Of a stretch of 64,000 nt of DNA, positions 11,429 through 23,604 are shown piece by piece. The notes beneath the pieces are model-generated. The model ran no database searches and was not told the DNA's origin. It saw only the letters and a program-made list of their open reading frames with translations. The DNA is from Porphyra umbilicalis. Lineage: Eukaryota > Rhodophyta > Bangiophyceae > Bangiales > Bangiaceae. Positions within the stretch are counted from its first letter, which is position 1, and every line of letters begins with the position of its first letter. Made by a program: the position numbers and the translations under genes. The DNA is taken from positions 59,993-123,992 of the forward strand of contig KV918999.1 of assembly GCA_002049455.2 (NCBI GenBank), written 5' to 3'.

Positions 11429-11602
11429 ATTGCTGTCTTCCCAATTTTGGCCGATCCCGTCGATGTCAAGAGGGGTGATCAACAGCTTGAAACAGCGTCT
11501 CAGCCATCCACTCAGCCGGATAAAGTTTATTGACCAATGGGCAGTTGACCCAGACCCCTTCTTGACTTTGACCACATCGGCCAAAATTGGGAAGACAGCA
11601 AT
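11429..11602. mobile_element. 174-bp MITE, copy 1
   Basis: Non-coding element bounded by perfect 27-base terminal inverted repeats: 11429-11455 starts ATTGCTGTCTTCCC and 11576-11602 is its exact inverse. A second copy of identical length lies at 50804-50977 with about 88% interior identity by eye. No clear target-site duplication is visible. It carries no ORF, so it depends on a transposase encoded elsewhere. Confidence 0.85.
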
Positions 11603-11686
11603 GTGTACTTGAAATGCCCCGACGCTTCCCTGCAACTAGCGGTCTGTCCTTGGTGCCCTTGAAAAATTTCTCCCTGTCTTGGTGAC

Positions 11687-12046
11687 AGCGGCGATTGGAG
11701 CGCGCCCGGCTCTGGTGCCGCGGAGCAGGATGACGTTATTGAAGTCACGCCGAGTCCCGTAGACCCGCCTGCGCGGAGGGATGGGTCTTTGAAGATGACC
11801 TCCGCGCAGGTGGCGACACCGCTTACCCACCACATATATTGAGATGAGCCTGGAGAGGAGAGAGTGAACTTTCTGAGCGGGGTGGAGGAGGGCGCGACGG
11901 CGTATGGAGTTCGTGGCTCTACTGTAATTGGGACGGCTGGTGTTGACACGCTCGTGGAGCACGTATTCTCCTCCTTTGCAAAGGAGGATAAGACCTTGGC
12001 ATCCCATCAGGCCAGCTGCCGCAGCTGGGTGCAGTCCGTGCGCTAG
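11687..12046 (+). other. Coding-like frame with one internal stop
   Basis: A single frame reads EQDDVIEVTPSPVDPPAR, then hits TGA at 11840-11842, and continues in the same frame as VNFLSGVEEGATAYGV to a TAG at 12044-12046. The upstream edge has an acceptor-like pyrimidine tract ending GTGACAG. It may be the 3' exon or exons of the gene at 10217, or a decayed fragment. No family recognised. Confidence 0.3.
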
Positions 12047-15000
12047 TCTTTGGGACTTCAAAACATTGCACCACTCCTGCGGTAACGTGTGCGGCGGTGG
12101 TGACGCGCTCGTCGTCAAGTGACGCGACGCCCTGTGGCCGCTCGCCCTCGGGCGTCGCGTCGCCGTGTGTGGCGGTGGTGCCCTCTGCACCCCGTACTCG
12201 CCCGGTGCTCAAGCCAGCCCCCCCCCCCCCCCCTCACCATGAATGTCGCTGCATCTGCGGCGGAGCCGCCGCCGTCGCTGTCGCCGTCACCACCATTGTG
12301 GCGGCCGCCGGCATCGCCGCGCGGCGGCGCCGGCGGCGCGGGGCACGCCACGAGTCGCGTCGGGCGGCGGGCGGTCGGGCGTCGGCAGTCCCGGCGTGTC
12401 TGGTGGGTTTTGCTTCTCTGTTTTACCTGCCTTGCCTCGGCAATTTGGCGTTGCATGCTCCAAGGTGCTCATTGCGCTTCGCGCCTTCTTTACAAGGGGG
12501 GGGCCGGCGGTGCCGTGGAGTGCGATCGACTTCGTGCAGAGAATTCGCATGAGTGAAAGAGTTGTTATTCCATACCATCCCGTGGAGGCGTGTAATAGGC
12601 CAGTTGGTACCTGAATGATTCGATAGGGTGGGTCTTCACTGGCCACGTGTGTGACCCAGAACCAATCGATTCTGAAATAGAGCGATGACATTGGCTCAGC
12701 CAGTATCGATAAGCTATCGTCTTGGGCGATGTGAGTCAATCATTTGAGCCTATAACAATCCCACGTCATGGGGAAGTGGCCGCACCGGAGCCTCCATCGC
12801 TCGCCTCGTTTCCATACCGGCGCTCTGTGCTGCCTGCCTTTTGTGTGTGTGAGCGTACGCCTAAAGGTATATCTCATGTATTAAATCCTCCGGGAAAAAC
12901 GTCGCGAAAGAGTCAGAACTGCAGCCCAGGGCTTCAACCTCTCTCAGAAAGAGGGAATGGGGCTTCCGATTATGATAAAAAAAAACGGTATCATTCGTCT
13001 GCGAAGAGCGGGAGTTGCGCTTCCTCGCGTGCCCGTCGTGAAGCGTTGCATCCAAAATTCATCTTCGGAACACTGGCTGTAAGCTAAACTTTGATCTGGG
13101 GGGCCTGCATGCAGCGACTGGCCCAGTGGCTGGAAGCCCCCCAGACAAAGTTTTACCGGTTCGCTGAAATCGTGTCTGTACACTGCACATCGCGAAATTG
13201 AGCAAAACGAGCTCCAACGGATCGCCTCTGGGTTTCTCTGCACTTCTGGTCATGACATTCTAATTGGTGCTGGTAACAGATAACGTGCACTCAACTTGTC
13301 GACCTTGGTGCAGCGATCTGCTTGGTGATATTTTCAATACAGGTTGATGAGGATAGGTAGACACGTCCTGAGACATCTTGCAAGCGATTCAATAAGGATC
13401 GGGAGCCCACCTCTGCAACGTCTCCCCTTCAGCAATGTTCTGGCAGTCGCTACTATAGTGGCGTGCACGTCGGTGGCTTCATAGAAAGAAAACGACGCAT
13501 ACTAGCGTTCCGTTTACTTCTCCCGCTCAAGGCCCCGTGCACCCCGCCCACGCGGCCCCCCCGTCCCCGCTGCCAGCCCCCCCTCCTCGTGCCTCACCGC
13601 GCAGCCGGGCCACCACGGCGGCCACCGCCGCCACAACCGCCACACACATCCCCGCCGCCGCCACCGCCGCCGCCGCCAGGCACTCTTCCCCACGACGCGC
13701 ACGTCCAACACCGCAACCACTGTCACCACAGCGGCCACCGCGCACCCCCGACGCCACCACAGCATACCCCCGCCGCCGCAACCGCCGCCGCCGCCTCACA
13801 GCTCCCCACCCCGTTCCCCACTGCCCACCCCGGTTGTCGCCATCGCCACCGCCACGGCCTCATCCCCACGCTTCGAACACGGCCGGTCCCCCTTTCCCCG
13901 GTTCCCCTCCCTCGCCACCGCCATGGCCGCATCCCCACGCTCCCCCCACGCCCGGTCCTCCTTCCCCCGACAGCCCTCCCTCGCCACCGCCACGGCCTCA
14001 TCCCCACGCTCCCCCCACGCCCGCTCTCCCTTCCCCCGGTTCGCCTCCTCCCGCTCCCCCTCCCCCTGGCCCCTCCCCCCCGCCGGCCCGTTGCAGGGGA
14101 AAGAAGGGTGAGTCGCGGACTTTTAAAAGGCAGAGAGCGCCTGTCCGTGGCCGAGGGGGTACGCTGCGGGGGCGCACCCGGAGGCGGCGGCTGTCAGCAA
14201 CGAGCTGTGCCGACCTCCCGCTCACCTTGCCCGGGGTTCCACTCGGCAGGAAGCCCCGGCCGTGGTTGCTGAGGGGTGCCTTTCAGATGGTCTCGAGACA
14301 GCGCATAATTTCACCTGGCTGTGGGAGCACGCCGACGCTTTGTTTGAGGCGCCGCTCGAGCGGCGCTATTTGCATGCAAAGGGGGCGGCCCTGCACACCC
14401 CCAGTTCAGGGCGGTCATATGGATTGTGAGGCAGGCTTCCGATTGGTCGAGAGTTCCGATTGGTCGACAGTGCCAGGAAAGGGTTATTCTTCTATTTCTT
14501 GGTCGTACAGAGAAGCATGGACGGAGACCTTCCAGGAAACAGAATTAGGGACCCCCGAACTCAACAGATGCGCCTTTTCTTCTTCTACATTGTCATGTTT
14601 CCTTTCTGTCCTGGAAGCCCACCGCCTCACTCCACCTCACGGCGTCGGAGCCAGAAGCCCGGGAAAAAATGGACTTAACTGGGTGTGTGCAGGGCCGACC
14701 CCGGCAGCCATGGCCTGCCGGTGAGAGAGGCCGAGGTGATTGTCGCTGCGGGCGGGGGGGGTGGGGGGGAGACGACGTGAGCGGGCGGCGACGCGCAACC
14801 GGCCGCGGCGGCGGCGGCGCCCATGGCGGACAGCGCGCCGTACTGTGGCGCGTGGGCGACCGCCTCCCCCAGCGCCCCCCCAGCGCCTCCCCCTCAACCA
14901 CCCCCCCTGCCCCTCCCCTACCTGTCGACGCATCAGAGGCTCCTCCAGGTGGCTCCGGGAGAGACAAAACATGGTCTAGGAGGTCTTGTAGCGACTTCCC

Positions 15001-16657
15001 ACTCTTCCTGTCGTGAGGGAGTGAACGGGATATGGTGGATCAAGACTTCTTTTCTTGCCGTGAACCATGCAGCAAAAAACAGATCCGGACACCAGGTTTG
15101 ATTTGGCACCCAGCGCTTCGCTCACCAGAAGACTCCCAATGCCTCTTGTAAACACAACATTTTCCTTCCACAATCATCTGCCAGTTGGCGGAGCGTTTAC
15201 AAGGTCGCTAGATGTTTTCGCGATGTGCAGTGTACGACACCGGCGCTTCACGTGTTGTGCTGTCCACCAGCGCTTCAAAAGCCCTCTATTTCGACCAAAA
15301 CTTGGCTACAGGGCTAGTCAAGGTCAATTTAGCATTGGTGCAGGGGACGCCACGTCACCAAACTCCACACCCTGATCAGTACAGCGTCAAGTGTGCCCAG
15401 AGTGCCTCCAAATCGACATGCTATATGTTCTGTACGGACCACAATGCACGGACCTGGTGCACGCAGCTAGGAAAAAAAGCACATAGTCTTGAAGCTGATG
15501 AGTTGAGCGACCTTCCTGTATCAAAATATGTGTCATTCGGCCTTTCTGAGGCATCTTTCTGTGGGGTTGAGCACGCGTGGAAGCCACAGGCATTAATGCG
15601 TGAGATGCACCTTTTGTCAAGCCGGCTCTTCTGGGTCTGAGCATTACACCAGCACCCGATAAGCTCAGCTGTGACGTGCTAAAATGCTAGTAGTTGAGAA
15701 GCAATTGAGTCGCGTCCCATTTTTTTTCGCGCGTCCCCATTCTTTTACCCTACTCGATGGCCTCTCTGGGAGGGTTGACCGACCCCCTAGAATAGTCTGT
15801 GATCCAAACATGGTGGGGGCCGGCGAATCACGACTTGCTTACGCCTCGTCAATACTGAAGCACGTAGGCGCATGAGCACCGTTCCCTTGAAAGTGCTGTT
15901 CTTCGTCTCGGAGACTGCGGGCTTGCCGCAGTGGGGCGCAAGAAAGGGGATGCTAGTGAAGTTGGGATGTATGCCAGCGAATGATGCCGCTGAGCAGCGG
16001 ATGCTGATGTGAGGGGAGTGGGGAAGTGAGGGGGGGGGAGGGCTTGAGAAGCTCAACAGGAGACGAAACGCGACAACTGAGCGACAACAGTGCTCACTGA
16101 GGTCGCCCTCGTGGATACACACTGTTCATGGCAATACTGCAGTGGTGCCCTGAGCAGACCGAGAAACGACGTCACTGCCCGACCACCCGAGCTAGGATGG
16201 TGGGGATGCGCGTGGGGTGGTCCAGATGGGGTAGTCCTACCCCAGCTAAGATTGTCGGGATGCGAGTTCGTTCCTCGCTGACTTTCCTGGGAGCCATTCG
16301 AATGTTCATTGCTGCACCTACCCTTGAAGGCCAGTGAGAGGACATATCGCTCTCTACGTTCCATGACCCTTGAAACATGGGCGCCCACTCTGAAAAATGA
16401 CGGCTTAGGCTGACAGAAAATCAAGCGACCAATGAGCTATTGTATTTGAGGAGCAACCCAACCGGGAGCCACAGTTCTGCTGAAAACCCAGAAGAGCCGA
16501 TGCACCCACTGCTAACTGAAGGTCGATTCCACGCATTAAGGCGCATGGGCGCGACCCATATTGCGGCCCGAGCAGGCTGACAGACGTACAGCGCTTCTCG
16601 CCTGACTTGGCGGGCGCACGCTGCCGAGGCTCACTGACCGGGTCACTGCCCACCGTC
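12047..16657. other. Long region without a supported gene
   Basis: Only short unsupported frames occur. A C15 tract at about 12219 precedes an ATG at 12240 whose frame (MNVAASAAEPPP...) becomes hydrophobic near 12400 (WVLLLCFTCLASAIW) and ends at 12554; it could be a truncated gene start but lacks a family match. The region also contains the 69-bp minisatellite at 13843, an 18-base palindrome at 14349-14366 (GCGCCGCTC and its inverse), and a diverged direct repeat GCTAxGATxGTxGGGATGCG at about 16190 and 16243. Confidence 0.55.
13843..14049. repeat. 69-bp minisatellite, three copies
   Basis: Units begin TCGCCACCGCCACGGCCTCA at 13843, 13912 and 13981, a period of exactly 69 bases (23 codons). 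Each contains ATCCCCACGCT. Both strands stay open through the array, giving Pro-rich or Arg/Gly-rich frames, but no gene is supported. Confidence 0.85.
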
Positions 16658-17490
16658 ATGACTCCGCGCGTGCGCCGCCCTGTTCGTGGTACGGTGGCGG
16701 CTGCCCATGGCGTGACGGAGGCCGCAGCTGCCCGCGTGGGCGCGGCTGCTGCTCGCAGTATGACTGCTACCGCGGGCGTGCGCGTCGTGCGGGAACTCAC
16801 AGATGAGGCAGCGACTCTCATTCGCAATTTGCGGAGGCACTTTGAGCGCGAGATGGAGGAAACACGGCGGATTCTATTGAAGAAGCCTGCGGAGTGCACG
16901 GCCGTCGCGACTAGTGTGAGTCGGCGCACGGTTTTCCGCGTGAGTGTGTCTGGTGCCGCGGAGCGCACGTGCCCCGCCGGGACTCCAGAGTGCCGTCATC
17001 ATGGCGGCGCATTCCACCGGAGGAGTACGCCCACGTCCGGGCTGCCATCTACCAGCAGTACCGAGACAAGATGCTGCCCACGATCGATAGCAACCTGCAT
17101 TTGTTAATCACGTGTCAGGAGGGCGTGGTGGGGAGTGGCGCTGGTGAGTGCGAGCAGAGTGACGAGAATTTGTCGATTGACTCTGTAGGAACACGCGCTT
17201 GTGCACGCGTGGAGAACGGGGCTGGCCCGAAGACGGGGGTGCGGGCCTCACCGGTCGCCAGCGCGGGTGTCGGCATCGCGGAGGCCGGCGCTGTGGGGGG
17301 AAGGGCGCGTGGCGGTGGACAGGGCGCCTATTTGTGGTCGCGCTCGTCACTCTTTCGTGCCCTGCAGGATATTGGATTCACCTTCTCAAAGAGGCCCACC
17401 CATTATGATGTGGCACGGGAGAAACCATCTGTGATCCACCAGGGGGAGGACTTCATTGATACGCTGCGCCTTGAACTGACGGCCGTCTCC
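16658..17490 (+). pseudogene. Tc1/mariner-like DDE transposase, N-terminal remnant
   Basis: From ATG 16658 a Lys/Arg-rich helical region includes LIRNLRRHFEREMEE and ATSVSRRTVFRV, a helix-turn-helix like those at the N-terminus of eukaryotic DDE-superfamily endonucleases of the Tc1/mariner type. The frame then changes (about 16940-16990, either a short intron or a frameshift) to RRIPPEEYAHVRAAIYQQYR. After a low-complexity or intronic insert it continues SRSSLFRALQDIGFTFSKR...VAREKPSVI, which matches the conserved linker before the catalytic domain (S.S.L...L...GF....R...v..r.di). Similarity stops near 17480 and none of the DDE residues is present. The adjoining Copia-type sequence begins here, so the gene is truncated. 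Confidence 0.6.
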
Positions 17491-17499
17491 GTCGCCATC

Positions 17500-20400
17500 C
17501 ACGACGTCTGGCCCCCGTACTCGACGGCAACCTCCATCATACCACCGACGGCCTCACCCGCCTGAGCCTCCTGCAGCTCTACGTCGACGGGGAACACGAG
17601 CAGATCTTCGCCTTCGGCGCCCATCCGCCCCCGCCTCTCTCTACGCCTCCCGCCGTCGCCCCCCCGCCGCCGCCCCCGCCCCCGCACACGCCCTCACCCG
17701 CTCCCGCCTCCTCCAAGACGCCCCCATCCCGCTTCTCCGCCCCGCCTCCCCCTCATACCGCAGCCCGCCCAGCCGCCGCCTCTTCCTACCCCCCGTCCGC
17801 CACCTATACTTCCGGCGCCGTACGCGTTGTCGGCCAGTACTACACCCCGGACCGCCAATACGGGGGTCTCGACGACGAGTCCCTTCCCCGCGCCCGCGCC
17901 ACCTTTACCAGCGTCTGCTAGGCCTTCTCGGTCTCGCCCCCGCTGCGCGCCCTTTTTTCCTCCCGTTCGCTCTCCGCCTCACCGAACACGGCGTCCCCGC
18001 GCTCGTCCAGTACAACCGCGGGCTTCCCGAGCCCGACCTGCGGGACCTCATCCTCTGCCGCGTATACTCGACCGCGCGCACCCTCCGCGTCCGCGAGCAT
18101 TGGCAATAGACCACTAACCGCACTGAGCCCGCCGAGCCCAACGACATCGCCGTCCCTGGTTTTGACCGCATGATTGCCCGCCTGTCCCTGCTCCAATCCC
18201 AAATCCCACCCCGCTGCCACACGGCCGACCTGCTAGCTGACAAGATCCTGGATACCGTCCGCGGTGAACGGTTCGCCGCCCCCCTAATGCGCCACCCTCT
18301 GAGAAGTTGCCCGCTCCTGCGTGCCCTGCCAACAATTCGCCCACCTGCCCCGCCACCCGGGCCACGCCCTCCCGCCCCGCCCTCTCACCTTCAACCGGAT
18401 CATCGCCGTCGACACATTCCAAATCCGCGCCGACTGGCCCAAGGTGCTCGATGTCACTTACCTCCACACCGACTTTGGACAAGGCCGCCTCGTCCCCTCC
18501 ATGCATGGCTCCCACACGTTTGCCCTACTCTACCTGACCCGGCTCTGCATTTGGGGCTGCCCCGACACTGTCTTGACCGACCGCGGCACGGAAGCCGAAA
18601 ACGACGCCTTCATCAACGCCCTCCACATCATGGGCGTACACTGGCGCTCCATTCCCACCGAAGCCCCTTGGGGCATTAAACGCAACGAGCTCCACCACGG
18701 ACCAATCCGCGACGCCTACCTTCGCATCACCACCGAGACGCCCGCTCTCGCCCCCGACCTTGCCCTCGCTGTGGCCTACAAAGCCCGCAATGACGCCCCC
18801 CGCGCCCATGGCTCCTCACCCACCACCGCCGTCACCGGGGAGGCCCCTCGCCTCCTCATCGGCGACAACCACCACACTGACCTGACAATCGCTGCCCGCC
18901 ACCGCGCCATGCAATCCGCCGTGCCACAATGGAAGCCTACACCGCCGCCGACCGCCTACGCGGCGCCCTCTCCCACCCGGGCACCACCGTCCCATTCGTC
19001 GAAGTCGGCCAAGCCGTCTGGTTCCACCGCGACCGCCAAGGGTGGCTCCGCGGCTCCGTCCACTCCCTCGACGGCAAGACCGTGTACGTCCGCCACAATG
19101 GCCGCCTCTTTTCCTCCCACGAGTCCCGCACCAAGCCATACGTCTCCCGCCGACCGCCTCCATCGCCCGCCTCGCCCGCCCTGCCCATCTTCGCCTCCAC
19201 CACCCCGATTCGCACGCACACGCTGGCCCTGCCCGCCCCCTCTCAACTCCCCGCCCACTCCCGCGTCTTCCTCACCTTGTCAACTGACCCTAACTCCCCG
19301 TCCCACCCTCGCTGGGACGCCGCCAAGGCCACCGAGCTTGCCGTCTTCAACGCCATCGACTGCAACACCTCCCTGCCCTCCTCCGGCGACCCCGCCGATA
19401 AGCAAATCTCTCACTACCTGTGGCGCGTCACCCACAAGGCCAACCGCGGCAACGGCAAGCCGACGGAACGCGCCCGCTTCTGCGTCGCCCGCAACCGCGA
19501 CTGGAACAAGAACAACACCGTAGCCACCTCCCCCGTCACGCCCCAACGCGCCATCCGCGCCGTCGTCGCTGCCTCCGTCATACTCTCCTTCACCCTGCAC
19601 AAAGACGACTTCCTACGCGCCTACCTCCAAAGCGACCGCCTCGCCGAGCCTGTCTACGTCTGGGCGCCTCCCGAGGCCGGGGACCCAGACAACACCGTGT
19701 GGGCCTTCCACCGAGCCATGTACGGCAAGAACGACTCAGGCCGCCACTTCCACTTTAATACCCAGTCCCGTTTCCTCACCATCCCCAACATCACCCTGAG
19801 CTCCGCCTTTGATACCATCTACCTCGTGCTCCTCCACGGCGCCATCTCCGCGTACGTCGACGACACGCTCGACGCCGGCGACGCCCCCTTCCTCTCGTCC
19901 GTCAACGATATCCTCAAATCCTACTCGACACATCGCCTTGACCACGGCACCATCCAATTCGCCGGCATCTGCGCCCGCTCCGACGCCACCGGCGACCATT
20001 ACGACGCCGGCCCCTACGCCGCCACCATCACCCCGCTCCCGCTCTCGCCCCCGCTCTCTACCGCATTCGCCGACCCCAAGGCCCTCCACTCCTTGGCCGC
20101 CAAGCTCCTCTGGGTCGGCCGCGTTGCCCGCCCCGCCGTCCTGACCAACGCCACGCAGCTCGCCCACATGCCCAATCCAACGGGCGCTGACGCCCGCCGC
20201 GCCAACGACACGCTCGCCACACTCGCTCGCACGCCCGTCACGCTCCACTATCCCAGGCTCGATCCCGCCACCCTCCAGGTCTCCGTATTCGTCGACTACT
20301 CCAGCTCCGCAGTCTCGCCCCTCCCCAAGCGCCAAGTCGGCTACCTGATCGCCCCGGTCGATGCCTCCCACCGCTTTTCCCTCCTGCATTGGGCCTCCCA

Positions 20401-20878
20401 CCGCCCCCACGGCGTGTGCCGCGGCTCCTGTGCCGGGGAACTCCTCGCCCTCGCCGACGCCGTGGCCGCCACGCTCGACGTACGCCTCCTCCTCCAAGAA
20501 CTCCTCTCGCGCCGCGCCCCCATGGCCGCCTACACCGACTCTTCCGCAGCACACGACCTGATCACATCCTTCAAGGACCCCACCGCATGACCGGCAAAAA
20601 CAACCTTCTTATGCTGCGACGCGCCCTGCTCGACGGCACCATCCGCGCCCGGCACCTCGTCCACGGCGCCCACAACCCCGCCGATGCGCTCTCCAAGCGG
20701 ACGTTCGCCCGCCTGGCCCCCAACGACGCTCTCAACGAGGTCCTTTCCACCGGCATGTTACGCCCTGTGATCCGCGCGCACACGAACTCGGCCGACTACC
20801 GCAACGCTCGTCGCCCCGACGCCGAGGCCTAGCGCCGCCCGTCCCGCCCGCCTCCCCCTTCTGCTGACGAGGGGGGAG
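17500..20878 (+). mobile_element. Decayed Copia-type retroelement (gag-like, INT, RT, RH)
   Basis: Polyprotein pieces occur in Copia order but in three frames. A gag-like part spans about 17510-18300 (YGGLDDESLPRARATF, LVQYNRGLPEPDLRDLI), with a stop at 18108-18110. A zinc-binding remnant VPCQQF leads into the integrase core at 18370-18800 (IIAVDTFQI, VLTDRGTE, IKRNELHHG supply the D, D and E positions). Another frame (18929-20590) carries reverse transcriptase (LHKDDFLRAYLQSDRL, catalytic SAYVDDTLDA) and RNase H (VFVDYSSSAV, GELLALADAV, AYTDSSA). The tail shifts frame near 20585 and ends at 20832 (GAHNPADALSKR). No protease was seen, so an internal deletion is likely. GAGGGGGGAG at 20869-20878 is a good polypurine tract. 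I found no LTR pair: the 5' end runs straight into the Tc1-like remnant. Confidence 0.8.
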
Positions 20879-21818
20879 TTTGCCGCCCGACGACCGCGCC
20901 TCTCCCGCCTCGCCCGCCACCCGCATGCCTGTGCCTAGCCCGCCTCGCCTGCACCCCCCCCCCCCCCACTTTTCCCACGTGCCCTCGCCGACATCACATC
21001 GACTTGGCCGCGGTGACATCCCCCCTCGGCTCACCCACGACCGGGGAGTTTGGAACGACTGGCCTACATTCCCTTCGCCTCCAACTTCCCGCATTGTTAA
21101 CTCGTTGATGTTTCGCCCGAATCTCCAGCCTGATCTCTTTTACCTTAGAAACCGCCGCCGCCGCCGGACCACCTCCGTCCGCGGCGGACAACCTTCGTTG
21201 ACATCTTCACAGCACGCCGCTGCTCGCGCAGCGTGGCCACTGTCAACCCCCCCCACCCCCCCCCCCCGCAAGCGTCACCACAGCATTGCATCAGAGGCAG
21301 GACTCGCAACGAAATACAGGAGGGGAAGGGAGACACGTCGGGCGTCAATCTGTGGCCGGCAGCCACGAAGAGGACCGACTGGGTTCCATCGCGAGACAGG
21401 CGAGTTCCAGGCACAAGATCTAGACAGCGACTGAAGTAGAACCGCTGATCCAAGTACAATAATTCGGTGTCAGTATCCCAAATTGGTCAGGATCCGTTCC
21501 GGATCGGCAGAGACGGAGAAGATGGAGAGATTCTCGAGGCACAGAGAAACACCGTGGCATATCTCAGTTCTACAGGACCCTTTGAGTGCCTTTTTTTTTT
21601 TCTCTGAGTACCTATGCCACAGATATCAGTCATGTAGCTTCTGATGGCCAAACGATGTCTGGAACAGCAGAGAAAACTCTTTCTTCATACGCCTTAATGC
21701 ATGGAATGGACCTTCAGGCGTGAGCGGTGCTGGCTCTCGCGCTTGCAACTGCCTTTGGCGTCGCGCCACTGCTACGACTCCCGCTGGGCTGCTACATCTG
21801 TCGGCCGCCGCCACTCCT

Positions 21819-21876
21819 GCGCAGTGCACCTCGTTGCTGGATCCACCACGAGCCTGGTTCAGGCTCAAATTGCTCG
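21819..21876 (+). repeat. 58-bp inverted repeat, left arm
   Basis: Matches the reverse complement of 23547-23604 at 56 of 58 positions by eye, including TTGCTGGATCCACCACGAGC and GGCTCAAATTGCTCG. The arms lie 1.67 kb apart and flank the GGGTAT-rich island. They may be ends of a non-autonomous element or two opposed copies of a dispersed repeat. Confidence 0.8.
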
Positions 21877-22970
21877 TTCAGAACTTGCACGACCCCTCGT
21901 GAACGCCTCTGTGGAGCGTTTTTCTCGTGCAAACCATGTTTTCACTTGCATACTTTTGCAGTCGAGCATTTCCCACCGACTTTTTGGATGCATCAGAAGC
22001 GTCTCTGGAAGTGCCCCCTATGGTGTGCAGGGCCATAGCGGCAATGCCCGTATGCAAACGTATGCAGATGCTCAACAAGCGCGTGCGAGCTCTCCCGTTC
22101 TCTCAACGAGGTGTTTCTGCGATTTCTGCACGCTTGCATTAGGACACCCTTGTCGAGGTGCATGTATTAAGTTGAGCACGGGTGTCGTGCAGGCCTCACT
22201 AAGAGTACTTCGTCAAGGGTATCACCCGAGTATTTTTCTCGGGTATATACTCGTACCCGTGAGATATTTCGACGCGTCGCCCATCCTCATACTCGCGAGT
22301 GGGACGTGGCCAGATACTCGCGACATCGAATCACCAGGGGTATCCGAGAGTACTACTCGTATTATCAATTCTCCAGAAGCCGATACCCTTAACAGCGTCC
22401 CGCAGTGCGGCGCTGTCACCACGTGAGCCGCCTGACAAATAAGTTCATCACGAAATCTAAAACATACGTCCGGAAATCAACAGCTAACTGCAGGATCTGG
22501 AATTTCGTTCCAGCGAAAGGTATACGCATACCCGCGCGAATATCAAAATTGGATACCGACAGCCCATAATGTCGCGGGTATATACCCTTGATACCCGCTC
22601 TGTCAGGTTTCGGAGATACTCATACTCGAACTTCTGAAAGTCCTTCGCACTGTCAGCAAATACTCAGTGGCTGGATCAGAGCCGAATGCCGTACTCGTGG
22701 CCAAATCTGATACCCTTGGTGGGGCCTGGTGTCGAGGTGCTGCACGAGTACCGGGTTTTCACACTTAGCTCCCCCTTCTCTGCGACTTGACGGTATTTAT
22801 TACCAGCCACCGGAGCGGCAACTGTCCCTCCGTGAACAGCGCAAGGGAATGGTCTCGGTATTGTGAACTCACTTCCCACCAAGTTCTGTGACAATTGCCA
22901 AAGAACTGTGCATCACTGGGCATAGCTGGGAACTGTGCACTGGGCCGTGGTGAGGGGGGGGCGGGGAAGG

Positions 22971-23160
22971 GCAGCGCAGGCAAGGAGTGAGCCGGGACTG
23001 CACCCTCGCTTGCGAGGGCACGTCCTATTTCTTCTATTGGTACGAGAGACGGGTGCTTGCGGGGGGTTGGGCAGTGCAGGGAAGGAGTGAGCCAGGACTG
23101 TACCCTCTCTTGCGAGGCCACGTCCTATTTCTTCTATTGGTACGAGAGAGGAGTGCTTGC
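22971..23160. repeat. 100-bp tandem duplication
   Basis: Two units with a period of exactly 100 bases: GGAGTGAGCCGGGACTG at about 22984 and GGAGTGAGCCAGGACTG at 23084. Both run through CACGTCCTATTTCTTCTATT and end in GTGCTTGC. They differ at roughly a dozen positions. Confidence 0.85.
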
Positions 23161-23546
23161 TTGCTCCCGCAGGGGCAGGTGGCCGCGAGAGGGTGTCGGC
23201 TGCGGCGGCGGCCAGAGCGGGTAACGCCGGGAGACAGGCGTCAGGCTGCGAAAACTGCCTGCTCTCTTCCCACCCACCGCCCCGGAGTGGGCGCAACCTT
23301 CCTCTGCTTGTGGGCTGCACGATGGTGTCCTTCTACGTATTTCTTGCCCTCCTCGGCACAGATCCGGTACTGAGCACCGCACCCGTTTAGTGTATCAAGT
23401 CGCACTTGTAAAAACTTGAGCGGACTTCATAGAGCTCTTAATCACGCCCTAATCTCGTCGCCAGCACGCCACAACGAGTTTGTTGGACGGGATACGAGCA
23501 AACACTCCCAGCGTGCGAGCAGGAGCCCGTTTTCAACGAGCGTTTA

Positions 23547-23604
23547 CGAGCAATTTGAGCCAGAACCGGGCTCGTGGTGGATCCAGCAACGAGGTGCACT
23601 GCGC
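23547..23604 (-). repeat. 58-bp inverted repeat, right arm
   Basis: Inverse partner of 21819-21876. It lies about 270 bases upstream of the Harbinger transposase start, so it could instead be a subterminal sequence of that element. Confidence 0.8.

Noticed and set aside
15212..15640. Frame containing YDTGAS, like a retroviral-type aspartic protease
   Set aside because: The rest of the 142-codon frame shows no flap or second conserved motif and no neighbouring retroelement domains; a chance match in moderate-GC DNA.
22913..23320. Minus-strand frame with a repeated LVPIEEIGR peptide
   Set aside because: The repetition simply reflects the 100-bp duplication, whose length is not a multiple of three.
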